A DNA stretch of 64,000 bases from Streptomyces mirabilis (lineage in GTDB: Bacteria; Actinomycetota; Actinomycetes; Streptomycetales; Streptomycetaceae), in the NCBI RefSeq assembly GCF_018310535.1, contig NZ_CP074102.1:3410001-3474000 (forward strand), read 5' to 3'. The notes under the pieces were generated by a model. It was not told the origin of the DNA, made no database searches, and saw only the letters and a list, made by a program, of their open reading frames with translations. The position numbers and the translations under genes were made by a program. Positions 19,473 to 27,467 of this stretch are shown here, piece after piece. How positions within the stretch are numbered: position 1 is the stretch's first letter; every line of letters starts with the position of its first letter.

Positions 19473-19716
19473 TGTCCGATTTGCCGCCAGTGCCGCTTTA
19501 TTTCTGCTTGGTCGCGTGAGTTGGGTCACGTCCACGTGGGGTGGACTCTTTATCCCCCTTTGACGACTCCCCCTTTGCATAAGGCAAGTTGAGTGTCACG
19601 TTCCGGATTAATCGGGCATTTTCTCCCACGCATTTCGCAGGTGAAAGCGATCTACACCGGGAAATGAGGGCTTGTTCCGGACATGTGCTCTCGCATACGT
19701 TCACGTCGATCCGGAC
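19473..19716. other. Upstream region of the riboswitch-controlled LysM gene
   Basis: About 240 bases, unusually A/T-rich for this window (19540-19680), consistent with promoter DNA. It carries a Crp-like box near its start. TTGACG at 19560 and TTGAGT at 19589 are possible -35 elements without a well-spaced -10. Confidence 0.5.
19515..19530. promoter_or_regulatory. Crp-like box upstream of the riboswitch and LysM/SLT gene
   Basis: CGTGAGTTGGGTCACG fits GTG-N6-GNCAC with symmetric CGTGA/TCACG arms. It is about 200 bases upstream of the riboswitch core. Known Streptomyces rpfA combines Crp activation with a ydaO riboswitch, so the pairing is meaningful. Confidence 0.6.
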
Positions 19717-19895
19717 GGACCGCCCAATCCTGCCGCCGACCGGAATATCCCAGCCACCCACACGCGCACGGCAGGAGCGGGGGACCCAGGTAAGCCGCCG
19801 ATCCGGACACCGGAACGGCTAGGGGTGAAGTCGCACACACCGTGCGGCCGGGCAGCTCCCGCCCGAACCCGACAGCTCACCTCGCAGGCGCCGGA
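19717..19895 (+). promoter_or_regulatory. Cyclic di-AMP (ydaO/yuaA) riboswitch
   Basis: The leader contains the conserved blocks of the actinobacterial ydaO riboswitch in order: ACCGCCCAATCCTGCCG near 19719, GCAGGAGCGGGGGACCCAGG (19771-19790), CGGCTAGGGGTGAAG (19816-19830), then CCCGAACCCGACAGCTCACC and CTCGCAGGCG (19862-19890). The final block ends just before the GAGAGGA ribosome-binding site of the LysM gene. In Streptomyces this RNA turns off cell-wall hydrolase genes when c-di-AMP is high. Boundaries are approximate. Confidence 0.93.
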
Positions 19896-19907
19896 GAGGA
19901 ATTCGCC

Positions 19908-20618
19908 ATGTCCGCACGAGGCAAACGCCGCAGCTTCAAGACCCACAGCATCCTCACTCGGGGCATCCTCGCCGCGGGACTGGGCGGAGTCACGCTCGCC
20001 CTTCCGATCGTGGGCGCGACCTGCGCACAGGCCGCCACCCCCACCGCCGCCACCACCACCGACGTCCAGCTCATCACGTACAAGGTGGTCGCGGGCGACA
20101 CCCTGGCCAAGATCGCACAGAAGTACCCCACGAGCGGTGGCGCGGCGAAGCTGTACGTCGCCAACCGCGCGGTCATAGGCCCCGACCCGTCGACGCTCCG
20201 CCCGGGCCTCACCCTGACCGTGGGCACCAAAAGGGTCCAAATCCCCACCAAGGCGACCCCGGCGCCCACCGCCACCAAGGCCCCTGCGAAGACGTACGCG
20301 AACAACCTCGACGGATGGATCAAGCACTCGCTGGACATCATGGCCCGCGCCAAGATCCCCGGCACCTACAACGGCATCCACCGCAACGTCATGCGCGAGT
20401 CCTCCGGGAACCCCCTGGCCATCAACAACTGGGACTCCAACGCCAAGGCCGGCATCCCCTCCAAGGGCCTCCTCCAGGTCATCGACCCGACGTTCAAGGC
20501 CTACCACGTGCCGGGCACGTCGATGAACCCCTACGACCCGGTCGCGAACATCACGGCGGCCTGCAACTACGCGGCGGCGAAGTACGGCTCGATCGACAAC
20601 GTCAACGGGCCCTACTGA
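19908..20618 (+). CDS. Secreted LysM / lytic transglycosylase-like cell-wall hydrolase
   Basis: A 236-residue exported enzyme: signal peptide (about 1-43, ending CAQAA), a LysM peptidoglycan-binding module (about 55-103, ITYKVVAGDTLAKIAQKYP), a short Ala/Pro/Thr/Lys linker, and an SLT/goose-lysozyme-like catalytic domain (about 127-236) with GIHRNVMRESSGNPLAINNWD, whose Glu is the catalytic residue, and SKGLLQVIDPTFKAYHVPG. It should cleave glycan strands during growth, germination or sporulation, like the SwlA-C and RpfA hydrolases of Streptomyces. ATG 19908 has GAGAGGA upstream. A c-di-AMP riboswitch and a Crp-like box precede it. Convergent, 7-base overlap with the HAD gene. Confidence 0.94.
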   Translation: MSARGKRRSFKTHSILTRGILAAGLGGVTLALPIVGATCAQAATPTAATTTDVQLITYKVVAGDTLAKIAQKYPTSGGAAKLYVANRAVIGPDPSTLRPGLTLTVGTKRVQIPTKATPAPTATKAPAKTYANNLDGWIKHSLDIMARAKIPGTYNGIHRNVMRESSGNPLAINNWDSNAKAGIPSKGLLQVIDPTFKAYHVPGTSMNPYDPVANITAACNYAAAKYGSIDNVNGPY

Positions 20619-21559
20619 TAGGACTGGTGGGACTGGTAGGGCTGGTAGGGCTGGTACGACTGCCGGAGCTGATGGGGCTGATGGGGTCGAGGAGACTCGG
20701 ACGGCTGCCGGGGACTACGGGGCTCTCCGGACTCCCGGAACCGATCCGTCCGGCACGGGAACAACCGCTCCAGTACCACCGCGATCCCGTCGTCCTCGTT
20801 CGACAGCGTCACCTCGTCGGCCACCGCCTTCAGCTCCGGATGGGCGTTGGCCATGGCGACCCCCCGGGCGGCCCAGTCGAACATGGGGATGTCGTTGGGC
20901 ATGTCACCGAAGGCGATGGTGGCGGCGGGAGTGAGACCGAGGTGGGCGGCGGCGAGCGCCAGCCCGGTCGCCTTGGTCACGCCGCATGGCTGGAGTTCGA
21001 CGGTCCCGGGCCCCGACATGGTGACGGTGGCCAGCGAGCCCACCACACCCCGAGCCGCCGATGCCAACTCGTCGTCGGACAGCGACGGGTGACGGAGCAA
21101 CACCTTGCTGATCGGCTCCGTCCACAGGTCGTCGCGTCGGTGCACCCGTACCGCCGGAAGCGTCGGATGCGGCATCACGTACCCCGGCTCGATGAGCGTC
21201 AGCCCGTCCACGCCGTCCTGGTCCACCGCGGCGTAGAGCAGCCCGACCTCCGCCTCGATCTTCCCGAGCGCGGTCTCCGCGAGTTCCCTGTCCAGGGTCA
21301 CCGACCACAGCAGGCGGTCCGCCGCCGCGTCGTACAACTGCGCCCCCTGCCCGCACACCGCCAGCCCCGCGCCGCCGAGTTCGTCGAGCAGCGGTCGAAC
21401 TCTCGGCGCCGGGCGCCCCGTCACGACCAGGTGCCGGGCGCCCGCCTCGGCCACCCTCGCCAACGCGGCCCGGGACCGGTCGGAGAGGGTGTCGTCGCCG
21501 CGGAGCAGCGTTCCGTCCAGGTCAGTGGCGATAAGTGAATATGCAGTCGGAGCGGCCAT
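20612..21559 (-). CDS. HAD-superfamily (Cof-type) phosphatase with repetitive C-terminal tail
   Basis: A cytosolic sugar-phosphate-phosphatase-like HAD hydrolase of the Cof/IIB group. DLDGTLL near the N-terminus supplies the catalytic aspartates, TGRP is motif II, Lys in the ISKVLL region is motif III and FGDMPNDIPMF is motif IV. The domain ends near AVVLERLFPC; about 45 more residues (HQPHQLRQSYQPYQPYQSHQ and similar) come from a 9-base repeat tract and overlap the stop of the convergent LysM gene. This tail looks like run-on rather than a domain. ATG 21559 fits the family N-terminus; 21589 would add 10 residues. Neither has a good ribosome-binding site. Confidence 0.88.
   Translation of the reverse strand: MAAPTAYSLIATDLDGTLLRGDDTLSDRSRAALARVAEAGARHLVVTGRPAPRVRPLLDELGGAGLAVCGQGAQLYDAAADRLLWSVTLDRELAETALGKIEAEVGLLYAAVDQDGVDGLTLIEPGYVMPHPTLPAVRVHRRDDLWTEPISKVLLRHPSLSDDELASAARGVVGSLATVTMSGPGTVELQPCGVTKATGLALAAAHLGLTPAATIAFGDMPNDIPMFDWAARGVAMANAHPELKAVADEVTLSNEDDGIAVVLERLFPCRTDRFRESGEPRSPRQPSESPRPHQPHQLRQSYQPYQPYQSHQSYQ
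20621..20656. repeat. 9-bp tandem repeats at gene convergence
   Basis: Four 9-base units, GGACTGGTG, GGACTGGTA, GGGCTGGTA and GGGCTGGTA, followed by decayed copies to about 20686. They lie immediately past the LysM gene stop and are read on the minus strand as the Tyr-Gln-Pro-rich tail of the HAD protein. Confidence 0.9.
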
Positions 21560-21861
21560 GATCCGAAGAATACGGATCGAACGACTCATCGGCCCGGCGT
21601 GAACCGGACGACGTCCGGTATCCCGTCAGCAACGCCGTTCACCGTACGGGGCGTACCGGGCGTACAGAGTGCACTTCTGCCCGCCCACCGAAGCGGGCGG
21701 TACGAAAAGACTCCGAGCGGAATGTCACTCCAGAGGATGACGCGGCTGCGGTGACTGTGGCTGCCTGAGCCCAACACGAGCTCCGGCGCGGCCGGTTGGG
21801 CCCGGCCCGGGGACGTGGCTCACAAGCCGCCGCCCCCTCGGCCGTACGGACCCCGGCCACC

Positions 21862-23064
21862 TCACCCGTGCGCGCCCGCCAAGTGCTTGGCCAGCCGCGG
21901 CGAAGCGAACTCCGTACCGCACACGAACCGCATCACCGGCCCGTAGGAAGCCGCCGCCGGCAACCCCGTGAAGTACAGCCCGGGCACCGAGGAGCGGTAC
22001 CCCGCACCGAGCTTGGGAGTGCCGCGGCTCACCACGAGCGCCGTACGCAACTCGTGTCCCAGGAAGTCCATCGCGGCGATGTCGACGCGATAGCCCGTCG
22101 CCGCGATGACATGGTCGGCGGAAACCTCCTCGGTCCGGCCCCCCAGGGTCTGCACGGTCAGGACCGGACGCCCGTCGGAGACGTCGGCGCGAACAATCCC
22201 GGAGACCTCGCTGACCTCGACCTTGCCCTCGAAGCGGTCGCGCAGCCACCACGCGCCGAGGGGGCCGAGGACTCGGCGGACCAGGTAGTGCCGGGTCTCA
22301 GCGGGCAGATAGCGGTAGGGGTGCGGGTAGTAGCTGAGCGCCCACAGGGACCAGGCGCGTCCGAAGGGCGACTCGGGGCGCAGCTTCGGCTGCTTCCAGG
22401 GCGGCGCGCCGAAGGCGACCCTGCCTCGTCCCCGGGACACCACCCGCACCTGCGCGCCCGCCTCCGCCGCGAGCGCCGCCGTCTCCAGCGCGGACTGGCC
22501 CGCGCCGACGACGATCAGCTCCTTGCCGGAGAACCGGGTGAGGTCGTGGTGCTGGGAGCTGTGCGAGACGGGGCCGGTGGGTGTGGGGCCGTCCGCCGCC
22601 GCGCCGCCGAGTTCGGGCGGCAGATGGGCGAGTCCGTACAGTCCCGTGGCCACGACGACCGCCCGCGCCGTGAACGACTCCCCCGAGTCCAGCTTGAGTT
22701 CGAAGCCCTCGCCGCCCCGGCGGTCGACGGACACGACCCGCACCCGCTCCAGCTCGGGCACCAGCTTCTGCTGGAACCACTCCCCGTACGCGATGAACGT
22801 CTCGACCGGAATGATGTCCTCGTCCGTGACGAGCCGGCGGATCCCCGCCGCGTCGCAGTAGTCGGCGATCGTGTGGCCGGGCTGTGGGGCGTCGAGGCTG
22901 GACGCGACCGGAGTCGACTTGAGAAGCATCCCCTCGGGCATGTGGTCACGCCAGCTCACCATGGGCTCGCCGAACACGCGCACCGGGATACCGCGCGCCC
23001 GCAGATGGGCGGCGGTGGACAGGCCGAACGGGCCGGCACCGATGACTGCTACCGGATGAATCAC
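21862..23064 (-). CDS. FAD-dependent monooxygenase-like oxidoreductase
   Basis: A 400-residue two-dinucleotide-binding-domain flavoprotein of the flavin-containing/N-hydroxylating monooxygenase superfamily. FAD-binding GAGPFGLSTAAHLR is at residues 9-22; a second Rossmann motif, VVGAGQSALETAALAAE at about 187, would bind NADPH; and VIAATGYRVD near 320 is the C-terminal ATG-Y signature. It lies 27 bases after the ATP-grasp gene on the same strand, so the two form an operon. GTG 23064 has GGGAGGGAC upstream. The pairing suggests oxidation, perhaps N-hydroxylation, of a product or precursor of the ligase. Substrate not identifiable; the FxGxxxHxxxY Baeyer-Villiger motif is not apparent. Confidence 0.85.
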   Translation of the reverse strand: MIHPVAVIGAGPFGLSTAAHLRARGIPVRVFGEPMVSWRDHMPEGMLLKSTPVASSLDAPQPGHTIADYCDAAGIRRLVTDEDIIPVETFIAYGEWFQQKLVPELERVRVVSVDRRGGEGFELKLDSGESFTARAVVVATGLYGLAHLPPELGGAAADGPTPTGPVSHSSQHHDLTRFSGKELIVVGAGQSALETAALAAEAGAQVRVVSRGRGRVAFGAPPWKQPKLRPESPFGRAWSLWALSYYPHPYRYLPAETRHYLVRRVLGPLGAWWLRDRFEGKVEVSEVSGIVRADVSDGRPVLTVQTLGGRTEEVSADHVIAATGYRVDIAAMDFLGHELRTALVVSRGTPKLGAGYRSSVPGLYFTGLPAAASYGPVMRFVCGTEFASPRLAKHLAGAHG

Positions 23065-23091
23065 GAAGTCCCTCCCCAGGACGTACTTTCG

Positions 23092-24375
23092 TCACTTCGT
23101 GGTCGTACTGGTGCTGTTGCCACGGCGGTTGGTCCGCCACAGCTGATACAGATGCCTCGCGCCCGGCCGCACGAAGCGCGCGAGCATCGTGAAGAACGGC
23201 CGCAGGTCGTCACCCGCGAGCCAGGCCAGCTCCGTACCGCTCGCGCGAGCCGGCGCGTGCGGGGTGGTGTAGCCGCTGCGCCGGTAGGCGAGCAGGGCCG
23301 GCAGGTCGATGTTCTCCACGATGTACCGGTGACCGGCCCGCTGTTCACCTTCGGGAACGGTGCGCCCGGTCAGGTTGAGATGCATGGCACGGACGACGTC
23401 GATCCCCGACTCGTTCTCGAAGAGCCGGAACTGCGCGCCCATCCGGGGGTTGAAGTCGAGGAGTTTGTATCGCCCGTCGCGCCGGTCGAAGCGCAGGTCG
23501 AGGTCGATGACGCCGCTGAAGCCGATCTGTTTGATGAAACGCGCGGCGAGGTCCGCGAGTTCCGGATTGTCGACGACGTACGCGTTCGCCGTCATTCCCG
23601 CGTGCGGCGGCCAGGAGCGGACCTTCACGCCCGTGAACATCGCGAGCGGCGTCGAGTCCGCGTCGAAGTACGCGTGCACGATCCAGTCCTCTGCCTCCTC
23701 CCTGGGCAGGTACTCCTGGAGGATCACGCCAGGCTGATCACCCCAGTCCCGGGCGAGTGACAGAAGCCCCTCCCGGGTCGCGATCCTCGTCGTCCCGTTC
23801 ACCGCCGGCTGGCTGCGGCGTACGAACGCCTCCCGGTTCTTGGCGACGATCGGAAACCGGGCGCTCTCGGCGAACGCCACGATCTCCTCGTACGACTGCG
23901 GAAAGGCCGCCGCCGGACTGGGGATGCCGTGTTCCACACAGAGTTCGTGCAGGCCCTGCTTGCTGGCGAGGCGCCGGGGCAGTTTGGCGTCCACCCGAGG
24001 GAAGAGGAACCGCTCCCCCAGCTCCTCCTGGTGCTCGGCGATCAGGACGGCCGCCTCCTCGTCCGTCGGGACGAGCACCGTCGGCCGCCCGATGCGGGCC
24101 CCGATCCGCAGCAGCCCCTCGACGAGACGCTCCGGCTCCTCCGTCCCCGTAGTCGGCCAGACGAAGGCACGGCGCAGATAGCGCGAGGCCGCGGCAGGCG
24201 TGTAACGGTCCTCGGTGATCGCATACATCGGTATGCCGAGGCGGCCCAGACTACGGATGGCACCCACACCGCCGTGGTGCAGCGGATAGTCACCAAACTT
24301 CACGATCAGGCCCGGAACGTTCCGGTCGGCGTCGACCGGTACTCCGCTGACGCTCCTGGCCACGGGTCCCCCCAC
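23092..24375 (-). CDS. ATP-grasp carboxylate-amine ligase-like protein
   Basis: A roughly 427-residue ATP-grasp enzyme. The N-terminal preATP-grasp part has VKFGDYPLHHGGVGAIRSLGRLGI; the central part shows SKQGLHELCVEHGIPSPAAA and FPIVAKNREA (nucleotide-binding Lys); VILQEYLPREEAEDWIVHAYFD supplies adenine contacts; and metal-binding residues lie in VIDLDLRFD and LLDFNPRMGAQF. Such ligases activate a carboxylate as acyl-phosphate and join it to an amine or thiol. The C-terminal 90 residues are helical and basic. GTG 24375 has AGGGGGGGAC upstream; 24402 and 24363 are alternatives. First gene of an operon with the flavin monooxygenase and divergent from fumarylacetoacetase. No carrier protein or transporter is nearby. 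Confidence 0.85.
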   Translation of the reverse strand: MGGPVARSVSGVPVDADRNVPGLIVKFGDYPLHHGGVGAIRSLGRLGIPMYAITEDRYTPAAASRYLRRAFVWPTTGTEEPERLVEGLLRIGARIGRPTVLVPTDEEAAVLIAEHQEELGERFLFPRVDAKLPRRLASKQGLHELCVEHGIPSPAAAFPQSYEEIVAFAESARFPIVAKNREAFVRRSQPAVNGTTRIATREGLLSLARDWGDQPGVILQEYLPREEAEDWIVHAYFDADSTPLAMFTGVKVRSWPPHAGMTANAYVVDNPELADLAARFIKQIGFSGVIDLDLRFDRRDGRYKLLDFNPRMGAQFRLFENESGIDVVRAMHLNLTGRTVPEGEQRAGHRYIVENIDLPALLAYRRSGYTTPHAPARASGTELAWLAGDDLRPFFTMLARFVRPGARHLYQLWRTNRRGNSTSTTTK

Positions 24376-24708
24376 GTGTCCCCCCCTACGGACCGGACCC
24401 ACCCCGTCCGTGTCCCCAAAGGACGCTAAGCCGGAACTACCGCCTCCGACAAGGCCTATTCGGACATTGCGAACTCTTTAGGCACTGCCGAGGCAACTCT
24501 TCGAGTACTGCCACTGCGACTCAAGACAGCTCGCGGCGACTCACGGCAACTCTCTGGGCACTGCCACAGCACGTCACTCCCCCGTAACCTGTGCCGCGAC
24601 CACCCGGAACACGTGAAACACCCACACGTGCACCGCGCGGATCACACGGCCAAGCCAGATCACACGGATCACACAGCGCGCACGACCACGAAAGCGAGGC
24701 ACCACCCG
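24376..24708. other. Divergent promoter region, ATP-grasp / fumarylacetoacetase
   Basis: No gene. It holds an imperfect direct repeat: GGCAACTCTTCGAGTACTGCC near 24490 matches GGCAACTCTCTGGGCACTGCC near 24547 (shown here as its two halves, each with CAACTCT and ACTGCCAC). It also has two CACGTG elements near 24610 and 24625, and three GATCACAC copies nearer the fumarylacetoacetase start. Confidence 0.5.
24640..24674 (+). repeat. Three GATCACAC copies in the fumarylacetoacetase leader
   Basis: GATCACACGG at 24640 and 24658, and GATCACACAG at 24667; spacings of 18 and 9 bases. The last ends 34 bases before the start codon. Possible operator or mRNA element. Confidence 0.6.
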
Positions 24709-25932
24709 ATGCCCCCCTTCGACGTCCCCGAGGGCGATCCCTTCGGCCCTCACAACCTCCCCTACGGCGTCTTCTCCCGGGCCGGAGCGTCCGAGCGGAG
24801 CGTCGGCGTCCGGCTCGGCGACCACGTCCTCGACGCGGGAGCGACCGCCCGGGCACTCGGCTCCCCGTACGCCGAACTGCTCGCGCAGCCCACCCTGAAC
24901 CCGCTGCTCGCCGCCGGCCACACGGCCTGGTCCGACGTACGCCGCGCACTCACCGCCTGGGTGACGGTCCCGGCCCACCGGGAGACCATCGCGCCCCTCC
25001 TGCACCCCCTCTCCGAGGTGACCCTGCACCTCCCCTTCGAGGTCGCGGACTACGTCGACTTCTACGCCTCCGAGAACCACGCCCGGAACGTCGGCCAGAT
25101 CTTCCGCCCCGACGCCACCGACTCCCTCACCCCCAACTGGAAGCACCTGCCGATCGGTTACCACGGCCGCTCCGGCACGGTCGTGGTGTCGGGCACGGAG
25201 GTGGTCCGCCCCTCGGGCCAGCGCAAGGCCCCTTCCGACACCGCCCCCGTCTTCGGCCCCTCCGTCCGGCTGGACATCGAGGCGGAGGTCGGCTTCGTGG
25301 TCGGCGCACCCTCGACCAGGGGCACGCCTGTCCCTCTCTCCTCCTTCCGCGACCACGTCTTCGGCCTCTGCCTCCTCAACGACTGGTCGGCGCGCGACAT
25401 CCAGGCCTGGGAGTACGTCCCTCTCGGCCCCTTCCTCGGCAAGTCCTTCGCCACCTCGGTGTCGGCCTGGATCACCCCGCTCGACGCGCTGGACGACGCA
25501 CGGGTCGCGCCCCCGGCGCGCACGCACCCCCTCCTCTCCTACCTGGACGACTCCGAGGACGAGCCCGGCGGCTACGACCTCCGTATCTCCGTCGCCGTCA
25601 ACGGCCACGTCGTCTCCGAACCCCCCTTCTCCACCATGTACTGGACGGCCGCCCAGCAACTGGCCCACATGACGGTCAACGGAGCCTCCCTGCGCACCGG
25701 CGACCTGTACGGTTCGGGAACGGTCAGCGGCCCCTCCGAGCACGAGCGCGGCTCCCTCCTGGAACTCACCTGGAACGGCCGCGACACCCTCGACCTCCCC
25801 GACGGCAAGCGGGCCTTCCTGGAGGACGGCGACGAGGTCACCCTGACGGCCTGGGCCCCGGGCCCCGGCGGCACGCGGGTGGGGCTGGGCGAGGTGACGG
25901 GCCGCATCACCCCGGCACCCGACCCTTCCTGA
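24709..25932 (+). CDS. fahA: Fumarylacetoacetase
   Basis: Last enzyme of tyrosine/homogentisate catabolism; it hydrolyses fumarylacetoacetate to fumarate and acetoacetate. The roughly 407-residue protein has the N-terminal SH3-like domain (PYGVFSRAGASERSVGVRLGD) and the catalytic FAH domain, with YVDFYASENHARNVGQIFRP (metal-binding Asp and the catalytic His nearby), HLPIGYHGRSGTVVVSG, DIEAEVGFVVGAP (Glu ligands), CLLNDWSARDIQAWEY and FLGKSFATSVSAW. Length and motif order are those of full-length FAH, not of short FAH-like decarboxylases. ATG 24709 (with a weak GAGG) fits the family N-terminus; 24613 adds a His-rich, non-conserved leader. Homogentisate dioxygenase and maleylacetoacetate isomerase are not adjacent. 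Confidence 0.94.
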   Translation: MPPFDVPEGDPFGPHNLPYGVFSRAGASERSVGVRLGDHVLDAGATARALGSPYAELLAQPTLNPLLAAGHTAWSDVRRALTAWVTVPAHRETIAPLLHPLSEVTLHLPFEVADYVDFYASENHARNVGQIFRPDATDSLTPNWKHLPIGYHGRSGTVVVSGTEVVRPSGQRKAPSDTAPVFGPSVRLDIEAEVGFVVGAPSTRGTPVPLSSFRDHVFGLCLLNDWSARDIQAWEYVPLGPFLGKSFATSVSAWITPLDALDDARVAPPARTHPLLSYLDDSEDEPGGYDLRISVAVNGHVVSEPPFSTMYWTAAQQLAHMTVNGASLRTGDLYGSGTVSGPSEHERGSLLELTWNGRDTLDLPDGKRAFLEDGDEVTLTAWAPGPGGTRVGLGEVTGRITPAPDPS

Positions 25933-26313
25933 CTCCCGGCCCTGGACGGTCCGGGGGCGCAAACCCCGTCGGGATGCGGGGGCGAAGCCCCGCGGTGGTC
26001 CCCCGGGGGAGGGGAGTCCCCACTCTGCGGTAGTCCCCCAGGGAGGGGAGTCCCCCGGGGGCGAAGGGGGATCGAAGGGGCGGCGTCTCTGGGATGGGAC
26101 GGGTAGAGGCGGCGGGGGCGAAAACCCCTACCCCGCCGGTCCCACGCCCCCACACCCACAGGACACCCCCGCCCCACACCGCGCCCCCACGGGGTGGCAG
26201 ATCTCCCCTCCTCCCGACCAAAACCGCAGGCCAACCCCCGACCCTCACCATCGGCAGGTGGCGCAACACTCCAGCAACACCACCACCCGCACCCCGTCGG
26301 TATGGTCCGTCGC
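25933..26313. other. Hairpin-rich intergenic region
   Basis: About 380 bases of C/G-run sequence without a gene. Near-copies of a block with GGTGGTCCCCCGGGGGAGGGG and GGTAGTCCCCCAGGGAGGGG (each continuing to GAGTCCCC; around 25991 and 26031) can form stacked hairpins, and GGCGGGGG(26110)...CCCCGCC(26134) forms another. It may end fumarylacetoacetase transcription. TATGGT at 26301 could be a -10 for a leaderless GntR message. Confidence 0.5.
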
Positions 26314-27093
26314 ATGCCCACCGAACGCATCCGAGAGCACGCCGGCCCAGGCGCGACCACCGTCGCCGCCCGCCGGCGCCGGCTGCGCGCGGACCGGGCG
26401 AGGCAACTCGCCGACCTGCTCCGCCACCAGGTGCTGACCGGCAGCTTCCCGGACGGCACCCTGCCGCACGAAGCCGCCCTCGGCACCGACTACCGCGCCT
26501 CGCGCAACACCGTCCGCCAGGCCCTCGACCTGCTCCGCGCGGAAGGCCTGGTGGAACGCCTTCCCGGCGTCGGCACCGTCGTCGTCGCCCAGAAGTACCC
26601 GCACGGACTCGACCGGCTGATGGGACTCGCGGAGACCCTGCGCGAACACGGCCAGGTCACCAACGAGATCCGCACGGTCGGCCCCGTGACCGCGCCCACC
26701 CCAGTGGCCGACCGCCTTCGTATCGCCCCCGGCGCCGACGTCCTCTACATCGAACGACTCCGCCGCCTCGACGGACTCCCCCTCTCCCTCGACCTCACCT
26801 ACATCCCGCTCGACCTGGGCACCGCCCTGCTCGGCGCCGACCTGGAGAACACCGATGTCTTCCGCCTCCTGGAAGCCATCTCAGGCCAGCCGCTGGAGCA
26901 CGCCGAGATCACCCTGGAGGCGGTCAACTCCGACGCACACTCGGCGGCCGTCCTGCAAGCGCCCCGCGGTGCGGCCGTCCTCATGCTGGAGCGGCTCACT
27001 CACCTCGCCGACGGCCGCCCCGTGGACCTGGAGTTCATCCGCTTCCGCGGCGACCGCATCACGATGAGCGGCCAGCTCCGCCGCACGCTCTGA
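26314..27093 (+). CDS. GntR/HutC-family transcriptional regulator
   Basis: A roughly 259-residue regulator: an N-terminal winged helix (about 28-95) with QLADLLRHQVLTGSFPDGTLPHEAALGTDYRASRNTVRQAL and GVGTVVV, then a UTRA effector domain (about 110-255) with LYIERLRRLDGLPLSLDLTYIPLDLG and LEFIRFRGDRITMSGQLRR. HutC-type members respond to small ligands and usually repress the transport or catabolic genes next to them, here the ferredoxin / solute-binding / flavoprotein locus. ATG 26314 is preferred, possibly leaderless (TATGGT at 26301); ATG 26302 is the alternative. The regulator is intact even though the genes it probably controls are broken. Confidence 0.88.
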   Translation: MPTERIREHAGPGATTVAARRRRLRADRARQLADLLRHQVLTGSFPDGTLPHEAALGTDYRASRNTVRQALDLLRAEGLVERLPGVGTVVVAQKYPHGLDRLMGLAETLREHGQVTNEIRTVGPVTAPTPVADRLRIAPGADVLYIERLRRLDGLPLSLDLTYIPLDLGTALLGADLENTDVFRLLEAISGQPLEHAEITLEAVNSDAHSAAVLQAPRGAAVLMLERLTHLADGRPVDLEFIRFRGDRITMSGQLRRTL

Positions 27094-27224
27094 CGACTCT
27101 CTTCACCACGTCACCGTCACCCCCCTTCCTCACCGCGCCCCCTCGCCACCGCGCCCCTCCACCCCTTCATCGTTTCGAAGGGCCCTTCCGGTTCATCCCA
27201 CGCACGAATTTTCTGGAGACAGCC

Positions 27225-27452
27225 ATGCCCTTGGCGCCCCAGCGGGCCGACGTGCCCGTGACCATCGACGAGTCGAAGTGCATCGACGGCTGCACGCTCT
27301 GCGTGGACATGTGCCCGCTGGACTCCCTCGCCATCGACGAGAGCAACGGCAAGGCGTACATGCACGTCGACGAGTGCTGGTACTGCGGCCCCTGCGCGGC
27401 CCGCTGCCCCACCGGGGCCGTCACGGTCAACATGCCCTACCTCCTCCGGTGA
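27225..27452 (+). CDS. 2[4Fe-4S] ferredoxin-like protein
   Basis: A 75-residue electron carrier with two cluster motifs: CIDGCTLCVDMCP (C-x3-C-x2-C-x3-C-P, residues 19-31) and CWYCGPCAARCP (C-x2-C-x2-C-x3-C-P, about 53-64). The extra residue in the first spacer is unlike standard clostridial ferredoxins and resembles small subunits paired with AprA/fumarate-reductase-like flavoproteins. ATG 27225 has GGAGA at 27214. It is followed after 15 bases by the solute-binding protein gene and belongs to the GntR-controlled operon. Its expected flavoprotein partner is now truncated, so it may be orphaned. Confidence 0.9.
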   Translation: MPLAPQRADVPVTIDESKCIDGCTLCVDMCPLDSLAIDESNGKAYMHVDECWYCGPCAARCPTGAVTVNMPYLLR

Positions 27453-27467
27453 GAGGACAGAACTCCC

